Positions 44,201 to 48,639 of a stretch of DNA of 64,000 nt are shown piece by piece. This stretch comes from Dendrolimus kikuchii. Lineage: Eukaryota > Arthropoda > Insecta > Lepidoptera > Lasiocampidae. The DNA lies in assembly GCA_019925095.2 (NCBI GenBank), contig CM034389.1, positions 18,091,435 through 18,155,434 of the forward strand, read 5' to 3'. The position numbers and the translations under genes were made by a program. The first letter of the stretch is position 1, and each line of letters starts with the position of its first letter. The notes below the pieces were generated by a model that had not been told where the DNA came from, ran no database searches, and saw only the letters and a program-made list of their open reading frames with translations.

Positions 44201-46645
44201 GAAGAATGGCTATGCACCGGGCAGCAAGCTGTACCCGAGCACTGTGGGCGAAGAGGTAAGAGCCCTCACCGCTATGGAATGCACGCTCAATATACAAAAC
44301 AGTCTTAGATAAGTCGAGTACCTGGCACCCTACCCTCCGCTATGGAGCCAATTAATGACACGTGAATGTTTGTGGGACACACCTAACTCGTCACAACTTT
44401 CATATATTTTTATTAATAAATTTTAAAGAATAATTTTAAATACAATTTATTTTTTTGGAAAATGTATGTATCGATATGTACCCCAAACAACACGGCCAAA
44501 ATTATGTAAATATCATCGTTAGTTTTAAATAAGATGAATTTTTTTAAAGTATTAAAATTAAGGTCTGCCTAAGACGATTTAAACCTTGATGTATTTAGAA
44601 TAATATTCAATAGAAGAAAGTCGTTAAGGATCTAAGATGATAGGATATATTTTCGTTTAGATTTAAAATATCGTGGCAATTTGTATGTGCCAACATTTTT
44701 ACCGCATCAGTATTAAAAAATAGTTGCCAAATTATTGTTTCTATATGGTAGGTGTATAATGCTGTAAATAGACTCTATTGAATAGTGCACTTGATTTTGC
44801 AATACTGCTTGAAATAGTCATTTGTAACATTTTATTGCCGTAAAATTTATTTTTCATGCATTATCATGAGGTCAAATTAAAATGGTAAGTTTTAAGTTAG
44901 GGATACTTTGACTTGGTAGAAATTTTGAAACGAATGTCCCGTCCAGCTTTGCTTACGTATTATACCGCTATTTTATCATAAGCGACATTTGACACGAGGT
45001 ATATTTTTTGTTTCAAAGGCTATTATAAATTACTATTTTGTTTAATACTTTTAGTTTGATTATATATACAAGTCGCGAAAACTTAAGAAAATTTTATACT
45101 TTTAGTTAGTTTAGACTCAACTGAATCAAAAACTGAAAGTCTCAAACTAAAATAATAGTTTTTGCAGCAAAAAATATAGCTAGGTTAAAATGTCACTTAC
45201 GTCAAGATGGCGGTAAAGGCTCGATAGGTTTTATAGTCATAATTTTAATAACTTATATGGCTCCAACTTTAGCTCCTCTAAAAACGATTATTATGTATGG
45301 AAATATATTGGTAAATAAAACGTCACCGCCGTAAACCCGAAACGCCGTTAGAATATTGCAAAGATCATGAAGGAAAGGTTTATTTTTTAACAAATAATTA
45401 CACTGCTCGCTCAACTTTCAACTTTATATAATTTTAGTTTAAAAAAGCGAGTATTTCACGGGCCCACAGACGGCTAATAAAAACTATGTTGTTACATTTG
45501 TGATCTAGTTTGTCAATATGGGCATTAAAGTTCATTATTATTTCGATCTATTCCCTGAAAATATTTACGATTATAGATAGTAAGCAGCAGACAGATTTCA
45601 ACAAGGTATACAAACCAAGGAAGATGATAGCAGATTATTGCTGAAATCTTTTCTCATTATAAAAAATTCTATAAAATACAATATACAGATTTATGTTAAC
45701 TCTATCAAACAAAGTGTATGATTTAAAGATAATAACAGCTATAAAAAAGAACTAGCTTTGTTTTCTTAATTACCATAGCTGAATTAAAACTCAGCATTGA
45801 ATTTACCAAAAATGGTTAATAAAACTGGAATGATTTTCATTGTTGACGAGTGTTATTATATTCTAAGCAGCAAGTTATTTTTGCAGCAAAAAAAAAATTA
45901 GTACGTCATGTCTTGATTATAACTATAATAATAATATCTTTCTTTACTTTTGTTGTGTCTCTGTCTTATTAAATATGCGTTATTTGCTACAACTCCATTA
46001 ATTCTTCAAAAGTCATTCTATAACATACTTCTGTATAAGACTTATAAAAAAAAATGAACTTGAGATATAAATAGAATAAGAAATACATATAAAGATGAAA
46101 CAATTTTTAGCTAGACGTGTTGCTGGGGAGTTTCTTGCCGCTTCTTCTCCTTAAGAGCAATAACACGTTGCGAAGCGGTGTAGATAGACTAGGAAGTAAA
46201 ATTAAATTTTAACCTATATGTATGACCTTCAAAAAGTGTTCTCCAGTGGAACTTATTTTGAATAAAAACTTTTGAATTTGAATTTAAGTATATCTATTTA
46301 TTCTAAGCCATGGTTGGTTTTTCTATTCAGTTTTATTAAATTACGTACAGCCCTTTCGGTAATAAGGTGAAACAACACATTTAATAGGTGAATTAGTGTC
46401 CCGAAAAAGTATTTAGAAAAAATATCATTTTTGTAAAATAATTTTATAATACCACATTTAAGTTTGTGTAATTGAGGAATCTTAAAAGCCTATAATTCTA
46501 AGGCATATACTCGTACACACAAAAATAATTGTAACATTAGCAAGATCACTGTTTTATTGTTGTAAATTGTGTTCTAATAATTTTTATTTTCAATTTGCAG
46601 GCCCAAGAACCACTCAACACACCCGGTACAGATGACTTTGTATAG
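1247..46645 (+). CDS. LpR: Lipophorin receptor (insect LDLR/VLDLR-family endocytic receptor), 5'-incomplete, 15 exons
   Basis: This is a cell-surface receptor that binds and internalises lipophorin, the insect haemolymph lipoprotein. The coding exons are 1247-1369, 12516-12635, 13183-13305, 16130-16356, 17162-17429, 17929-18180, 18866-19166, 19850-20068, 24705-24849, 26731-26940, 28041-28239, 37925-38008, 40587-40702, 44097-44255 and 46601-46645, giving about 862 residues plus stop. Every junction is GT-AG and phase-consistent. The domain order is eight LDLa repeats, EGF-A, EGF-B, a propeller with FWSD/YWTD/YWTD/YWVD/YWTD blades, EGF-C, a stalk of about 47 residues, a transmembrane helix, and a tail with FDNPVY. 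The first visible exon begins in phase 1 at an acceptor, so the signal-peptide exon lies off the left edge. A vitellogenin receptor is excluded because it has two LDLa clusters and two propellers. The LpR name rests on architecture and recalled family motifs, with no alignment run. Confidence 0.93.
1744..2041 (-). mobile_element. Dispersed SINE-like repeat, copy 2 (family D)
   Basis: A near full-length copy on the minus strand. Landmarks are the AACCCACAGCCAGGTGGTAGG-like block (minus sense), CATTTGCCCGACTGGATGGC and the CATAGGCGATGG tail. It covers the reading frames near 1672-2057, which are therefore not genes. Confidence 0.82.
2060..3429 (+). other. LpR intron 1, unannotated part
   Basis: AT-rich single-copy-looking sequence with no recognised element or exon. 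The short minus-strand frame at 2326-2526 has no support. Confidence 0.5.
3430..3720 (+). mobile_element. Repeat with CCCGCGGG blocks related to 29.0-29.5 kb
   Basis: Two copies of a TTTTTATCC(C/T)G..AAT(C/T)CCGCGGGAA block lie about 125 bp apart, the same style as at 29.0-29.5 kb. It is probably part of a degenerate transposon. Confidence 0.4.
3861..4227. mobile_element. MITE with 16-bp terminal inverted repeats
   Basis: TTTTTCAACACACTTG at 3861-3876 is repeated exactly in reverse complement at 4212-4227. The 367-bp element has no coding capacity and contains a 22-bp perfect palindrome at 4115-4136 centred on CTAG. The flanking target duplication is not clear. Confidence 0.75.
4283..4365 (+). 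mobile_element. Helitron-like 3' end fragment
   Basis: AATACCGCGGGAAAGTCGCG and GCGTGGACGAAGTCGCGAGC resemble the 3' end of the element at 18.5-18.8 kb. The MITE at 3861-4227 and SINE S2 flank it. Confidence 0.5.
4366..4625 (-). mobile_element. tRNA-derived SINE, family S2, copy 1
   Basis: On the minus strand there is a B box GGTTCGTATCC (plus 4561-4571). After it come CACTTAGGCAGTTTTCTGAC, then AAACCCGCCAAGCTGCCTTG, GACAAGCGTGGCGGGGTACT and an ACAAACGTCCCACTT-complement end. It matches the copy at 58.6 kb in order. It explains the overlapping ORFs at 4283-4513. Confidence 0.75.
5522..6949. mobile_element. 1.43-kb foldback-type DNA element with long inverted repeats and TA duplication
   Basis: The left arm (about 5522-5990) and right arm (about 6540-6949) are imperfect reverse complements for over 400 bp. 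Shared landmarks are CTTTCAGCGGGGCAGTAAG, GCAGCTACACGAAAATG, TTCGTGAAAT, CTGATCAAAAACTTCTATC and GAATAAAAAGATAA. The ends read CAG...CTG and are flanked by TA (5520-5521 and 6950-6951), as expected for Tc1/mariner-type target duplication. Each arm carries two diverged copies of a roughly 130-bp subunit. The core, about 6000-6540, has no recognisable transposase, so the element would be non-autonomous. Confidence 0.82.
7031..7071. repeat. GC hairpin inside a CTAGAG...CTCTAG inverted frame
   Basis: CCCGCGGC (7042-7049), TGC loop, GCCGCGGG (7053-7060) is a perfect 8-bp stem. It lies between CTAGAGTTTA and TTAACCTCTAG. It is likely the end structure of a Helitron-like or LINE-like relic. Confidence 0.7.
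7440..7862 (+). repeat. Purine-rich minisatellite, units GGGCAAAA / GGGGCAGA
   Basis: About 420 bp of short tandem units made almost only of G, A and a single C per unit. It grades from GAGCAAAA units on the left to GGGCAAAA and GGGGCAGA units. It is open in several frames on both strands, which creates long low-complexity pseudo-ORFs. It sits in LpR intron 1, just left of an RTE-like LINE tail. Confidence 0.95.
7880..8274 (+). mobile_element. RTE-type LINE 3' tail ending in an (ACAG)n microsatellite
   Basis: Two related blocks carry GAATTTCAACTAAATCGGTCC at about 8028-8048 and a GAGTTTCAGCCAAATCGGTCC-like match near 8173-8193, with repeated GGGATAAAAAGTATCC-type pieces. The second block runs into (ACAG)n at 8218-8274. 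LINE 3' tails ending in ACAG repeats are common in Lepidoptera. No coding sequence remains. Confidence 0.6.
8218..8274 (+). repeat. (ACAG)n microsatellite
   Basis: About 14 uninterrupted tetranucleotide units follow a CGTGAAAACGGA context typical of a LINE 3' terminus. The copy number is likely polymorphic. Confidence 0.97.
8345..9450 (+). other. LpR intron 1, unannotated part
   Basis: AT-rich. Short motifs such as ATTTGATTAATCGGGCATTATTAATATGG and CGGTCATTATGAATAATGACC-like text recur at about 10.25-10.3 kb, hinting at a degenerate repeat, but no element boundaries were resolved. Confidence 0.4.
9629..9928 (+). mobile_element. Dispersed SINE-like repeat, copy 3 (family D)
   Basis: A near full-length plus-strand copy. 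It runs from GCAGGAACGG through GCGGCCTGTCGTAAGAGGCG and TTTGCCCGACTGGATGGCTA to GTTGCAAATGTCCATAGGCG, and then CTGCCTGTCTGCTG. The tail translates as GVANVHRRW, the same ending seen in a LINE relic at about 22.0 kb. Long ORFs here are repeat-derived. Confidence 0.83.
9960..11444 (+). other. LpR intron 1, unannotated part
   Basis: It contains a possible LINE tail at about 10640-10720 (ACCATGTTTTATGCAATAAA) and otherwise AT-rich sequence without exons. A small GC patch at 10003-10055 (GCGGGAGCGAATCGAAGCGG) is likely repeat-derived. Confidence 0.4.
11445..11628. mobile_element. Short MITE with about 50-bp inverted repeats
   Basis: The left end (AAACGACGTTTTAAGGGTTT through TATTTGATTTTTGTTATTC) matches the reverse complement of the right end (GAATAACAAAAATCAAATA through AAAACGTAGTTT) over roughly 50 bp with a few mismatches. 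It is 184 bp with no coding capacity. It lies in LpR intron 1. Confidence 0.8.
12229..12292 (+). mobile_element. SINE family S2 fragment
   Basis: AAACCTGCTAATCCAACTTG, GACTAGTGCGGCGGATACC aligns with the middle of S2 (AAACCCGCCAA..., CTTGGACAAGCGTGGCGGG). Only about 60 bp is preserved. Confidence 0.5.
12516..12635 (+). CDS. LpR: LpR exon 2: LDLa repeat 2
   Basis: The exon is 120 bp, phase 1 to phase 1, between TACACAG and GTAAGG. It encodes a six-cysteine repeat with [10 protein letters not shown] and DCPDGSDE. It is too short to stand out as an open reading frame, but the repeat is unmistakable. The 11.1-kb intron before it holds most of the left-hand mobile elements. Confidence 0.93.
13183..13305 (+). 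CDS. LpR: LpR exon 3: LDLa repeat 3
   Basis: The exon is 123 bp, phase 1 to phase 1. The acceptor is TTGGCAG and the donor is GTAAGG. The repeat runs from ACGPEEFTC to DGSDEKAC. It has a two-residue insertion in the first loop (CRGKQGEC) compared with its neighbours. Confidence 0.92.
13306..16129 (+). other. LpR intron 3, nothing firm
   Basis: AT-rich. At about 14190-14296, TTGACGGGA and TCCCGTCAA form the ends of a possible 100-bp MITE relic. The ORFs at 13448-13675 and 15358-15540 are low-complexity and unsupported. Confidence 0.4.
16130..16356 (+). CDS. LpR: LpR exon 4: LDLa repeats 4 and most of 5
   Basis: The acceptor is TATTTAG (phase 1) and the donor is GTATGT (phase 0). The exon encodes repeat 4 (TCRSDEFTC to DDSDEVKC) and repeat 5 up to DGSDEA. 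The last Gly-Cys of repeat 5 is on the next exon, so the repeat is split near its sixth cysteine. In repeat 4 the usual DGSDE is DDSDE, which keeps the calcium-binding acids. Confidence 0.93.
16357..17161 (+). other. LpR intron 4, nothing recognised
   Basis: AT-rich intronic DNA between exons 4 and 5. No repeat match to other parts of the window was found. Confidence 0.5.
17162..17429 (+). CDS. LpR: LpR exon 5: end of LDLa 5, LDLa repeats 6 and 7
   Basis: The exon starts in phase 0 after TTTCAG and ends in phase 1 before GTAAGT. It begins with Gly-Cys, closing repeat 5, then a basic linker (AIQTKSRS). Repeat 6 follows (PCISTEF to GGDEAPEIC), with Gly replacing Ser in the DGSDE box, and then repeat 7 (TCRLDQFQC to DGSDEFNC). 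The sequon NVT lies between repeats 6 and 7. Confidence 0.93.
17929..18180 (+). CDS. LpR: LpR exon 6: LDLa repeat 8 and EGF-A
   Basis: The exon is 252 bp, phase 1 to phase 1, between TTTCCAG and GTAAGT. Repeat 8 (ICDKRTEF to EDEPRDRC) has a divergent NFEDE in place of DGSDE. It is followed by a six-cysteine EGF module ([11 protein letters not shown] to NRTCE), so two module types share one exon. Confidence 0.93.
18222..18427 (+). mobile_element. tRNA-derived SINE, family S1, copy 1
   Basis: It starts TTGGCCTCTGTGTATGAGCG and carries a pol III B box (GGTTCGATTTC, 18289-18299). It shares AATTTAC...TATGG / AATAGTCTCTTGTA-type blocks and an ACACAAGCGTTGCTTGCCT end with the minus-strand copy at 48.39-48.58 kb. 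It lies in LpR intron 6. Confidence 0.75.
18450..18481. repeat. 32-bp perfect palindrome
   Basis: TTCATAATTAAGTC, TATA, GACTTAATTATGAA is fully self-complementary. It lies between SINE S1 and the Helitron-like element in LpR intron 6, next to TATA-rich simple sequence. Confidence 0.95.
18541..18806 (+). mobile_element. Helitron-like (Lep1-type) non-autonomous element
   Basis: It contains the block CTCCGAAACGACTCGACCGA, GAAATGAAATTTTGTATGG, and ends GCGGACGAAGTCGCGGGC, AGAAGCTAGT. The GCGGACGAAGTCGCGGGC hairpin followed by a CTAGT end is widespread in Lepidoptera. The 5' boundary is approximate. Confidence 0.6.
18866..19166 (+). CDS. LpR: LpR exon 7: calcium-binding EGF-B and first propeller strands
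   Basis: The exon starts in phase 1 with DVDEC, the calcium-binding EGF signature. After the sixth cysteine the chain enters the propeller ([16 protein letters not shown]) and reaches the first blade motif, MIFWSD. The donor is GTACGT at 19167 in phase 2. The alternative GT at 19171 would break the frame into exon 8. Confidence 0.92.
19850..20068 (+). CDS. LpR: LpR exon 8: propeller blade with LYWTD
   Basis: The acceptor follows a long poly-T tract ending in TTCAG. The exon runs phase 2 to phase 2, and the donor is GTGAGC. It encodes [19 protein letters not shown] and then [13 protein letters not shown], the canonical YWTD-propeller repeat. Confidence 0.93.
20470..21213 (-). pseudogene. RTE-type LINE reverse-transcriptase C-terminus and (TATG)n tail
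   Basis: On the minus strand a 236-residue open frame has LINE landmarks: [42 protein letters not shown] and [11 protein letters not shown]. It ends at a TATG microsatellite (plus-strand CATA repeats at about 20470-20486). The catalytic domain is missing, so it is 5'-truncated. The related copy at 31.6 kb shares the tail. Confidence 0.88.
21455..22018 (+). pseudogene. LINE (CR1/Jockey-type) reverse-transcriptase C-terminal relic
   Basis: Interrupted frames encode a recognisable LINE C-terminus: [10 protein letters not shown], then [19 protein letters not shown] and [13 protein letters not shown] frameshifted end follows, carrying the CAAACGTCCATAGGTGACGG tail. Several frameshifts and stops show it is dead. 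It shares its tail with SINE-like family D. Confidence 0.78.
22020..24704 (+). other. LpR intron 8, right part
   Basis: Very AT-rich. From about 22740 to 23110 it looks like a LINE 3' UTR (a CTCACACTCACTCACATACA run, T-rich tract, GAAAATAAACTTTATTATTA end), but there is no coding part to confirm it. No exon is visible. Confidence 0.4.
23647..23676. repeat. Perfect 11-bp inverted repeat
   Basis: CGCCATTAATT and AATTAATGGCG are separated by 8 bp. It may be a MITE remnant in LpR intron 8. Confidence 0.7.
24705..24849 (+). CDS. LpR: LpR exon 9: propeller blade with MYWTDWG
   Basis: The exon is 145 bp, phase 2 to phase 0, between TTTGCAG and GTAAGT. It encodes [20 protein letters not shown], then WPNGLTLD, and ends on VYW. 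The next exon continues VD, completing a YWVD blade motif across the junction. Confidence 0.93.
24850..26730 (+). other. LpR intron 9, nothing recognised
   Basis: AT-rich intronic DNA with a few more mixed stretches (for example about 26130-26240). No element could be named. Confidence 0.45.
26731..26940 (+). CDS. LpR: LpR exon 10: propeller blade with VYWTDWD
   Basis: The exon is 210 bp in phase 0, starting [11 protein letters not shown] after TATCGCAG. It contains [19 protein letters not shown]. The assigned donor is GTTGGT, a weak 5' splice site, but joining it to exon 11 gives the family-typical [16 protein letters not shown], so the junction is well supported. Confidence 0.88.
26990..27050 (-). 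mobile_element. Short Helitron-like end fragment, LpR intron 10
   Basis: ACCACCCGCAACTTCGTTCG, CGAAGGTC resembles the complement of the Lep1-type end. It starts only about 50 bp after exon 10. Confidence 0.35.
27051..28040 (+). other. LpR intron 10, remainder
   Basis: AT-rich; a possible RTE-type tail at about 27590-27690 (GTTATTTCTGAGAAATAAAT, AGAAAGACAGGCGGACGGAC). No exon. Confidence 0.4.
28041..28239 (+). CDS. LpR: LpR exon 11: end of propeller and EGF-C
   Basis: The exon starts in phase 0 after GTCAATAG with [20 protein letters not shown], the conserved exit of the propeller. It then encodes EGF-C, with six cysteines from [10 protein letters not shown] to NQMC. The donor is GTAAGT in phase 1. 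The Pro- and Ser-rich loop between cysteines 3 and 4 is longer than in EGF-A. Confidence 0.93.
28908..29545 (-). mobile_element. Helitron-like end and associated GC-punctuated repeat
   Basis: ATGCCCGCGACTTCGTCCAC at about 28910 is the complement of the Helitron-like end. Downstream are repeated blocks with TCCCGGGAAAATTCC, CCCGGAATATA and GGATTCCCGG. Similar blocks occur at about 3440-3720 (ATTCCGCGGGAAAATTCC) and 41030. No coding sequence is intact. Confidence 0.5.
30450..30715 (+). pseudogene. LINE reverse-transcriptase C-terminal relic
   Basis: Conceptual translation in shifting frames gives RSSRLWNxLP-like and [18 protein letters not shown] pieces, typical of the end of lepidopteran Jockey/CR1 ORF2. 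Frameshifts interrupt it. It lies in LpR intron 11. Confidence 0.6.
31623..31838 (-). mobile_element. RTE-type LINE 3' tail, second copy
   Basis: It matches the tail region of the element at 20.47 kb: CATACATACATACATAACTTC, GCCAGTTCCCTTGCGGGGTA and GGAAGGTGTGTCGTGGCCTT are shared with few changes. It is truncated after about 215 bp. Confidence 0.85.
32700..33005 (+). mobile_element. Dispersed repeat with internal duplication
   Basis: It begins CGACTTCAAAAAGGAGGAGG, TTCTCAATTCGTCGGG, a sequence I recognise as common in lepidopteran genomes. A block with CACCGATTACTC and CCGATTTACGTGATTC then TTTTTTTGTTCGA occurs twice, about 160 bp apart. Confidence 0.6.
34163..36018 (+). pseudogene. Mariner transposon relic, interrupted by a LINE fragment
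   Basis: Degenerate transposase is readable in several frames from about 34955 to 35880. Pieces include [50 protein letters not shown] and [13 protein letters not shown] sequence, which are hallmarks of mariner DD34D transposases. Multiple stops and frameshifts make it inactive. Candidate inverted ends (CCTAGGTTGTTTCGAAAAT at 34163 and the complement of its relative at about 35998-36018) are flanked by TA, at roughly two-thirds identity. The LINE fragment at 34262-34850 lies between the left end and the transposase. Confidence 0.72.
34262..34850 (-). pseudogene. LINE C-terminus and 3' UTR fragment (copy 1), inserted in a mariner relic
   Basis: On the minus strand, 34848-34639 encodes [20 protein letters not shown] and then [13 protein letters not shown], a LINE ORF2 end. 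The 3' UTR follows, and includes GTGTTGCTGGGGAGTTTCTT-type sequence and an AATAAA near the 3' end. The matching copy is at 45.9-46.3 kb on the plus strand. Confidence 0.78.
35990..36489 (+). other. LpR intron 11 segment right of the mariner relic
   Basis: Nothing recognised beyond the mariner right end. A TTACTTGTATGTGG/GCTTATGTCAAATTT-like phrase here recurs at about 42740, suggesting an unnamed short repeat. Confidence 0.35.
36490..37820. promoter_or_regulatory. GC-rich, CRE-containing intronic DNA upstream of LpR exon 12
   Basis: Three locally GC- and CpG-rich patches (about 36490-36660, 37190-37330, 37600-37810) stand out in AT-rich intron 11. They contain a perfect CRE palindrome TGACGTCA (37250-37257), related CACGTCAC and TGACGTTA sites near 36600, and GCCAATAGGCCAA near 37217. 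This may be an enhancer or internal promoter; function is inferred. Confidence 0.35.
37925..38008 (+). CDS. LpR: LpR exon 12: juxtamembrane stalk part 1
   Basis: The exon is 84 bp, phase 1 to phase 1, between TTTATTAG and GTGAGT. It encodes a polar segment ([20 protein letters not shown]...) with sequons NST and NQS. The identification rests on exact phase fit to exons 11 and 13 and an LpR-like stalk sequence. A second AG nine bases downstream (start 37934) is also usable in frame. Confidence 0.78.
38441..38851 (+). CDS. Unidentified coding-like frame in LpR intron 12
   Basis: An open frame of 136 codons (first ATG 38489, 120 residues) looks protein-coding. It has a hydrophobic start ([18 protein letters not shown]), a Glu/Ala/Pro-rich segment ([20 protein letters not shown]), then a mixed globular-looking stretch ([13 protein letters not shown], [19 protein letters not shown]). 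I do not recognise the family. A possible donor GTAAAG at 38823 would end it in phase 1. No good acceptor in phase with LpR was found, so a cassette exon of LpR is not supported. It could be an exon of a nested gene, a retrocopy or chance. Confidence 0.4.
   Translation, partial: CITVLNVIGILGSLNHMVNTPREGLVLLLKLAHAIWKSETATEAPEEPEAEALQSVDPEAEPMKAYWETDKEDLIEKNQPYIDLFFKDVDLGRIPDATEKPLAESRYNFESLSLSYLPDALKNLNVGGKVLNLYFL
38852..40586 (+). other. LpR intron 12, right part
   Basis: AT-rich with no recognised repeat or exon. Confidence 0.5.
40587..40702 (+). CDS. LpR: LpR exon 13: stalk part 2 and most of the transmembrane helix
   Basis: The acceptor is TTTTACAG (phase 1) and the donor is GTAAGC (phase 0). 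The exon encodes a short Ser/Thr-containing linker ([16 protein letters not shown]) and then a hydrophobic run, [19 protein letters not shown], which continues into exon 14. Confidence 0.92.
40703..42775 (+). other. LpR intron 13, left part
   Basis: AT-rich. ORFs at 40714-40923 and 42150-42377 have no family resemblance and low complexity. A CCCCGGGAAAATAC motif at about 41030 echoes the 29-kb repeat. Confidence 0.45.
42776..42965 (+). mobile_element. Dispersed SINE-like repeat, copy 4 (family D, 5'-truncated)
   Basis: The 3' two-thirds of the family: CTACCACCCCTGGTCTAGAG, then AACCTTGAGTTGTGTTCCGG and the CCATAGGCGATGGTAACCGC tail. It lies in LpR intron 13. Confidence 0.82.
42966..44096 (+). 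other. LpR intron 13, right part
   Basis: No element recognised. The frame is open for about 40 codons just before exon 14, but this is intronic read-through. Confidence 0.45.
44097..44255 (+). CDS. LpR: LpR exon 14: end of TM helix and cytoplasmic tail with NPVY
   Basis: The exon is 159 bp in phase 0, between TTTGCAG and GTAAGA. It completes the membrane helix ([12 protein letters not shown]). It then encodes the NPxY endocytosis signal in the strong form [14 protein letters not shown], followed by [25 protein letters not shown] is the clathrin-adaptor binding motif conserved from LDLR to insect LpR. Confidence 0.95.
44256..45892 (+). other. LpR intron 14, left part
   Basis: AT-rich with no recognised feature before the LINE tail at 45.9 kb. 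Confidence 0.5.
45893..46287 (+). mobile_element. LINE 3' UTR fragment (copy 2), LpR intron 14
   Basis: It shares with the 34.3-34.85 kb copy: GACGTACTAA-type start, TACAACTC(C/T)ATTAATTCTTC, GTTGCTGGGGAGTTTCTTGC, GTGTTCTCCAGTGGAACTTA and TTTTGAATAAAAACTTTTGA. Its 3' end runs into TTTGAA repeats. Confidence 0.78.
46601..46645 (+). CDS. LpR: LpR exon 15: C-terminus and stop
   Basis: The exon starts in phase 0 after CAATTTGCAG. It encodes [14 protein letters not shown] and the TAG stop at 46643-46645. It is a very short terminal coding exon, and the sequence fits the conserved LpR C-terminus. Confidence 0.88.
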   Translation, partial: AQEPLNTPGTDDFV

Positions 46646-48385
46646 TGTACGAGCGGGTAGTAAATACGTTATTATGTCATTGAATGTGAAAAGGAAAAGA
46701 AGGACATGTGATACTTAAAAAATAGTGTTTACCAGTGAATGGGACATAAGCTAAAATTTTTGTAGTGAACTCTAAAACTATTTAGCATTAGTGCAGTGGA
46801 ATGTATGAAGCTTATCGGAACAAAGTTCTGAACGCCCTCATACAATCGAATAATGGGATCTCAAAATTGTATGTTACGTTGATGCAAATCATATCACGGA
46901 ATGTCGAGGTCTCAAGTGAAGCTTTTGTACTATTAGTATCACATAGAAAACTAGGTGGGGTGAAATACGCTATTATTTCATTAGTCCGTGAATAGCATTG
47001 AGATTCTAAACATTGCTTTAATGAGCAAATCATGCCTGGTGCATTGTAATTATTTATAATAGATTTTTCAATTTTTATATTCCACATACATTTATTTAGG
47101 AATACGTTAATTACTGTCGAAATCCTTCGTTGCAAAGTCGAAGTAGTGACTATCCATGATCAAATATTATGAAGTTCATTTTAATATAATAGTGAAAAAT
47201 TACTTATTCAAATTTTACGAACATTTTCAATGTTTAGTATGAAATTTAAATTTATATAGTTAATTATATTTCATTTTGAAACTTAATGTTCCGTATTTAC
47301 TTAAAGAGACTCGAAATCAAACTATATTTTAGTCGTTGAAGTTACGACATAAGATTTATATTTTTATGACTTTGTTTTTTTTTAAACTCACAAATATGAG
47401 AAAACATATTAGTTCTGAATTTATATACATGTAATTGTAGAATGAATTAAATTATTTATTGGGAAATAAGGTCATTAGAGAATGTTAGACTAATAATAAA
47501 ATTGTCTGTTAATTTCATGTGCCAATCCTAGTGAAATATACAATTGAGTCGCCAAAAATGTACTATAATTAGATGAAATTTCTCAATATTGTTTGTTGTC
47601 TAATTATTTATTTATTTTTAATGGTATAAAAAAATTTGTTAATTGCTAGTGCGGTTCGTATATTTATAACATATTTTATCTAGTTATTTTCGTCCTAATC
47701 ATTGTATCTAATCAATTTTCTATCAAACAATTAAAATGTGACTTTGTTGAAAATAATCCTGCCAAATCATTTTAACTATTCACATAAATATGTATATGTA
47801 AGGATACTATAGACTGCTTTTAATATCGTTTTAAAATCACAATATTATTTTGTTAACGAAGTACCGTATTATTTGTCGAAAAGTAATAGCAAATTAGGTC
47901 ATGTTGCCAATGGTGACAACCACTATGTTAACTAATTACTATAATTATTAATTTTCAATAATGTAATATGGTCTACTTTTAGTAAACTTAATGCGCAGTT
48001 CTACAAACCAGTTTTAGTACTATAAAACAAAACCAGCGTACAGAATGTTTTCATTTTCCTTAATTTGATTTTTTTAATTTTTCGACCATATTTTAAAACT
48101 GGTTTTAATTATGATCTATTTTCTTTAAAGAAGCTTAATTGTCATGCATTATGAACACAATTTGTAAATCTTTTTTTATTTGATATAATAGAAGCACATT
48201 TCATACAATTCGCATAGCTCAATAAGTGTGGTCACTAAACTATTGTGTAAATATTGTCAGTAAAATATATGTAAAAGGTGTTAATTTATATGTGATTTTA
48301 TTTACCCTAGTCTATTACTATATTATGCAGGTAATTAGATATTTCTGGAATGAAACTAAATAATTATAAATACTCGTATTGTATA
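46646..48385 (+). other. LpR 3' untranslated region and downstream AT-rich DNA
   Basis: No coding region is supported here. The 3' UTR of LpR must begin at 46646. A canonical AATAAA occurs at 47495-47500 and is one candidate polyadenylation signal, but other A/T-rich variants are common and the cleavage site cannot be fixed. Confidence 0.5.
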
Positions 48386-48387
48386 TC

Positions 48388-48583
48388 CCCGAATTAAGCA
48401 AGTTACGCTTGTGTTACGGGTAATTTACAACGGACTATTCTGGGGGCGATCCCAGATACTCAGACCCTAGTAAATAACGGAGAAAATTCGTTTCCGGAAT
48501 TTACCATACCAGGAATCGAACCTAGAGCCTTTGAGTTGCAGTGAGGTACGGCGGCAAAGACCGCCAACCACACAGAGGCCGTC
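48388..48583 (-). mobile_element. tRNA-derived SINE, family S1, copy 2
   Basis: On the minus strand it begins GACGGCCTCTGTGTGGTTGG and has a perfect B box GGTTCGATTCC (plus 48512-48522). It ends ACACAAGCGTAACTTGCTTA. It is a better-preserved relative of the copy at 18.2 kb. Confidence 0.78.
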
Positions 48584-48639
48584 ATTGGCATAATTTTTCC
48601 AGGAATAATAACCACCTTACACTGATACAAAACAGTATG

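Noticed and set aside
1247..46645. Vitellogenin receptor or vertebrate-type LRP
   Set aside because: There is one LDLa cluster of eight, one propeller and a single NPVY, which is the LpR/VLDLR layout.
46801..47135. ORFs on both strands after the LpR stop
   Set aside because: They lie in the presumed LpR 3' UTR, have no recognisable domain and are of a length expected by chance.
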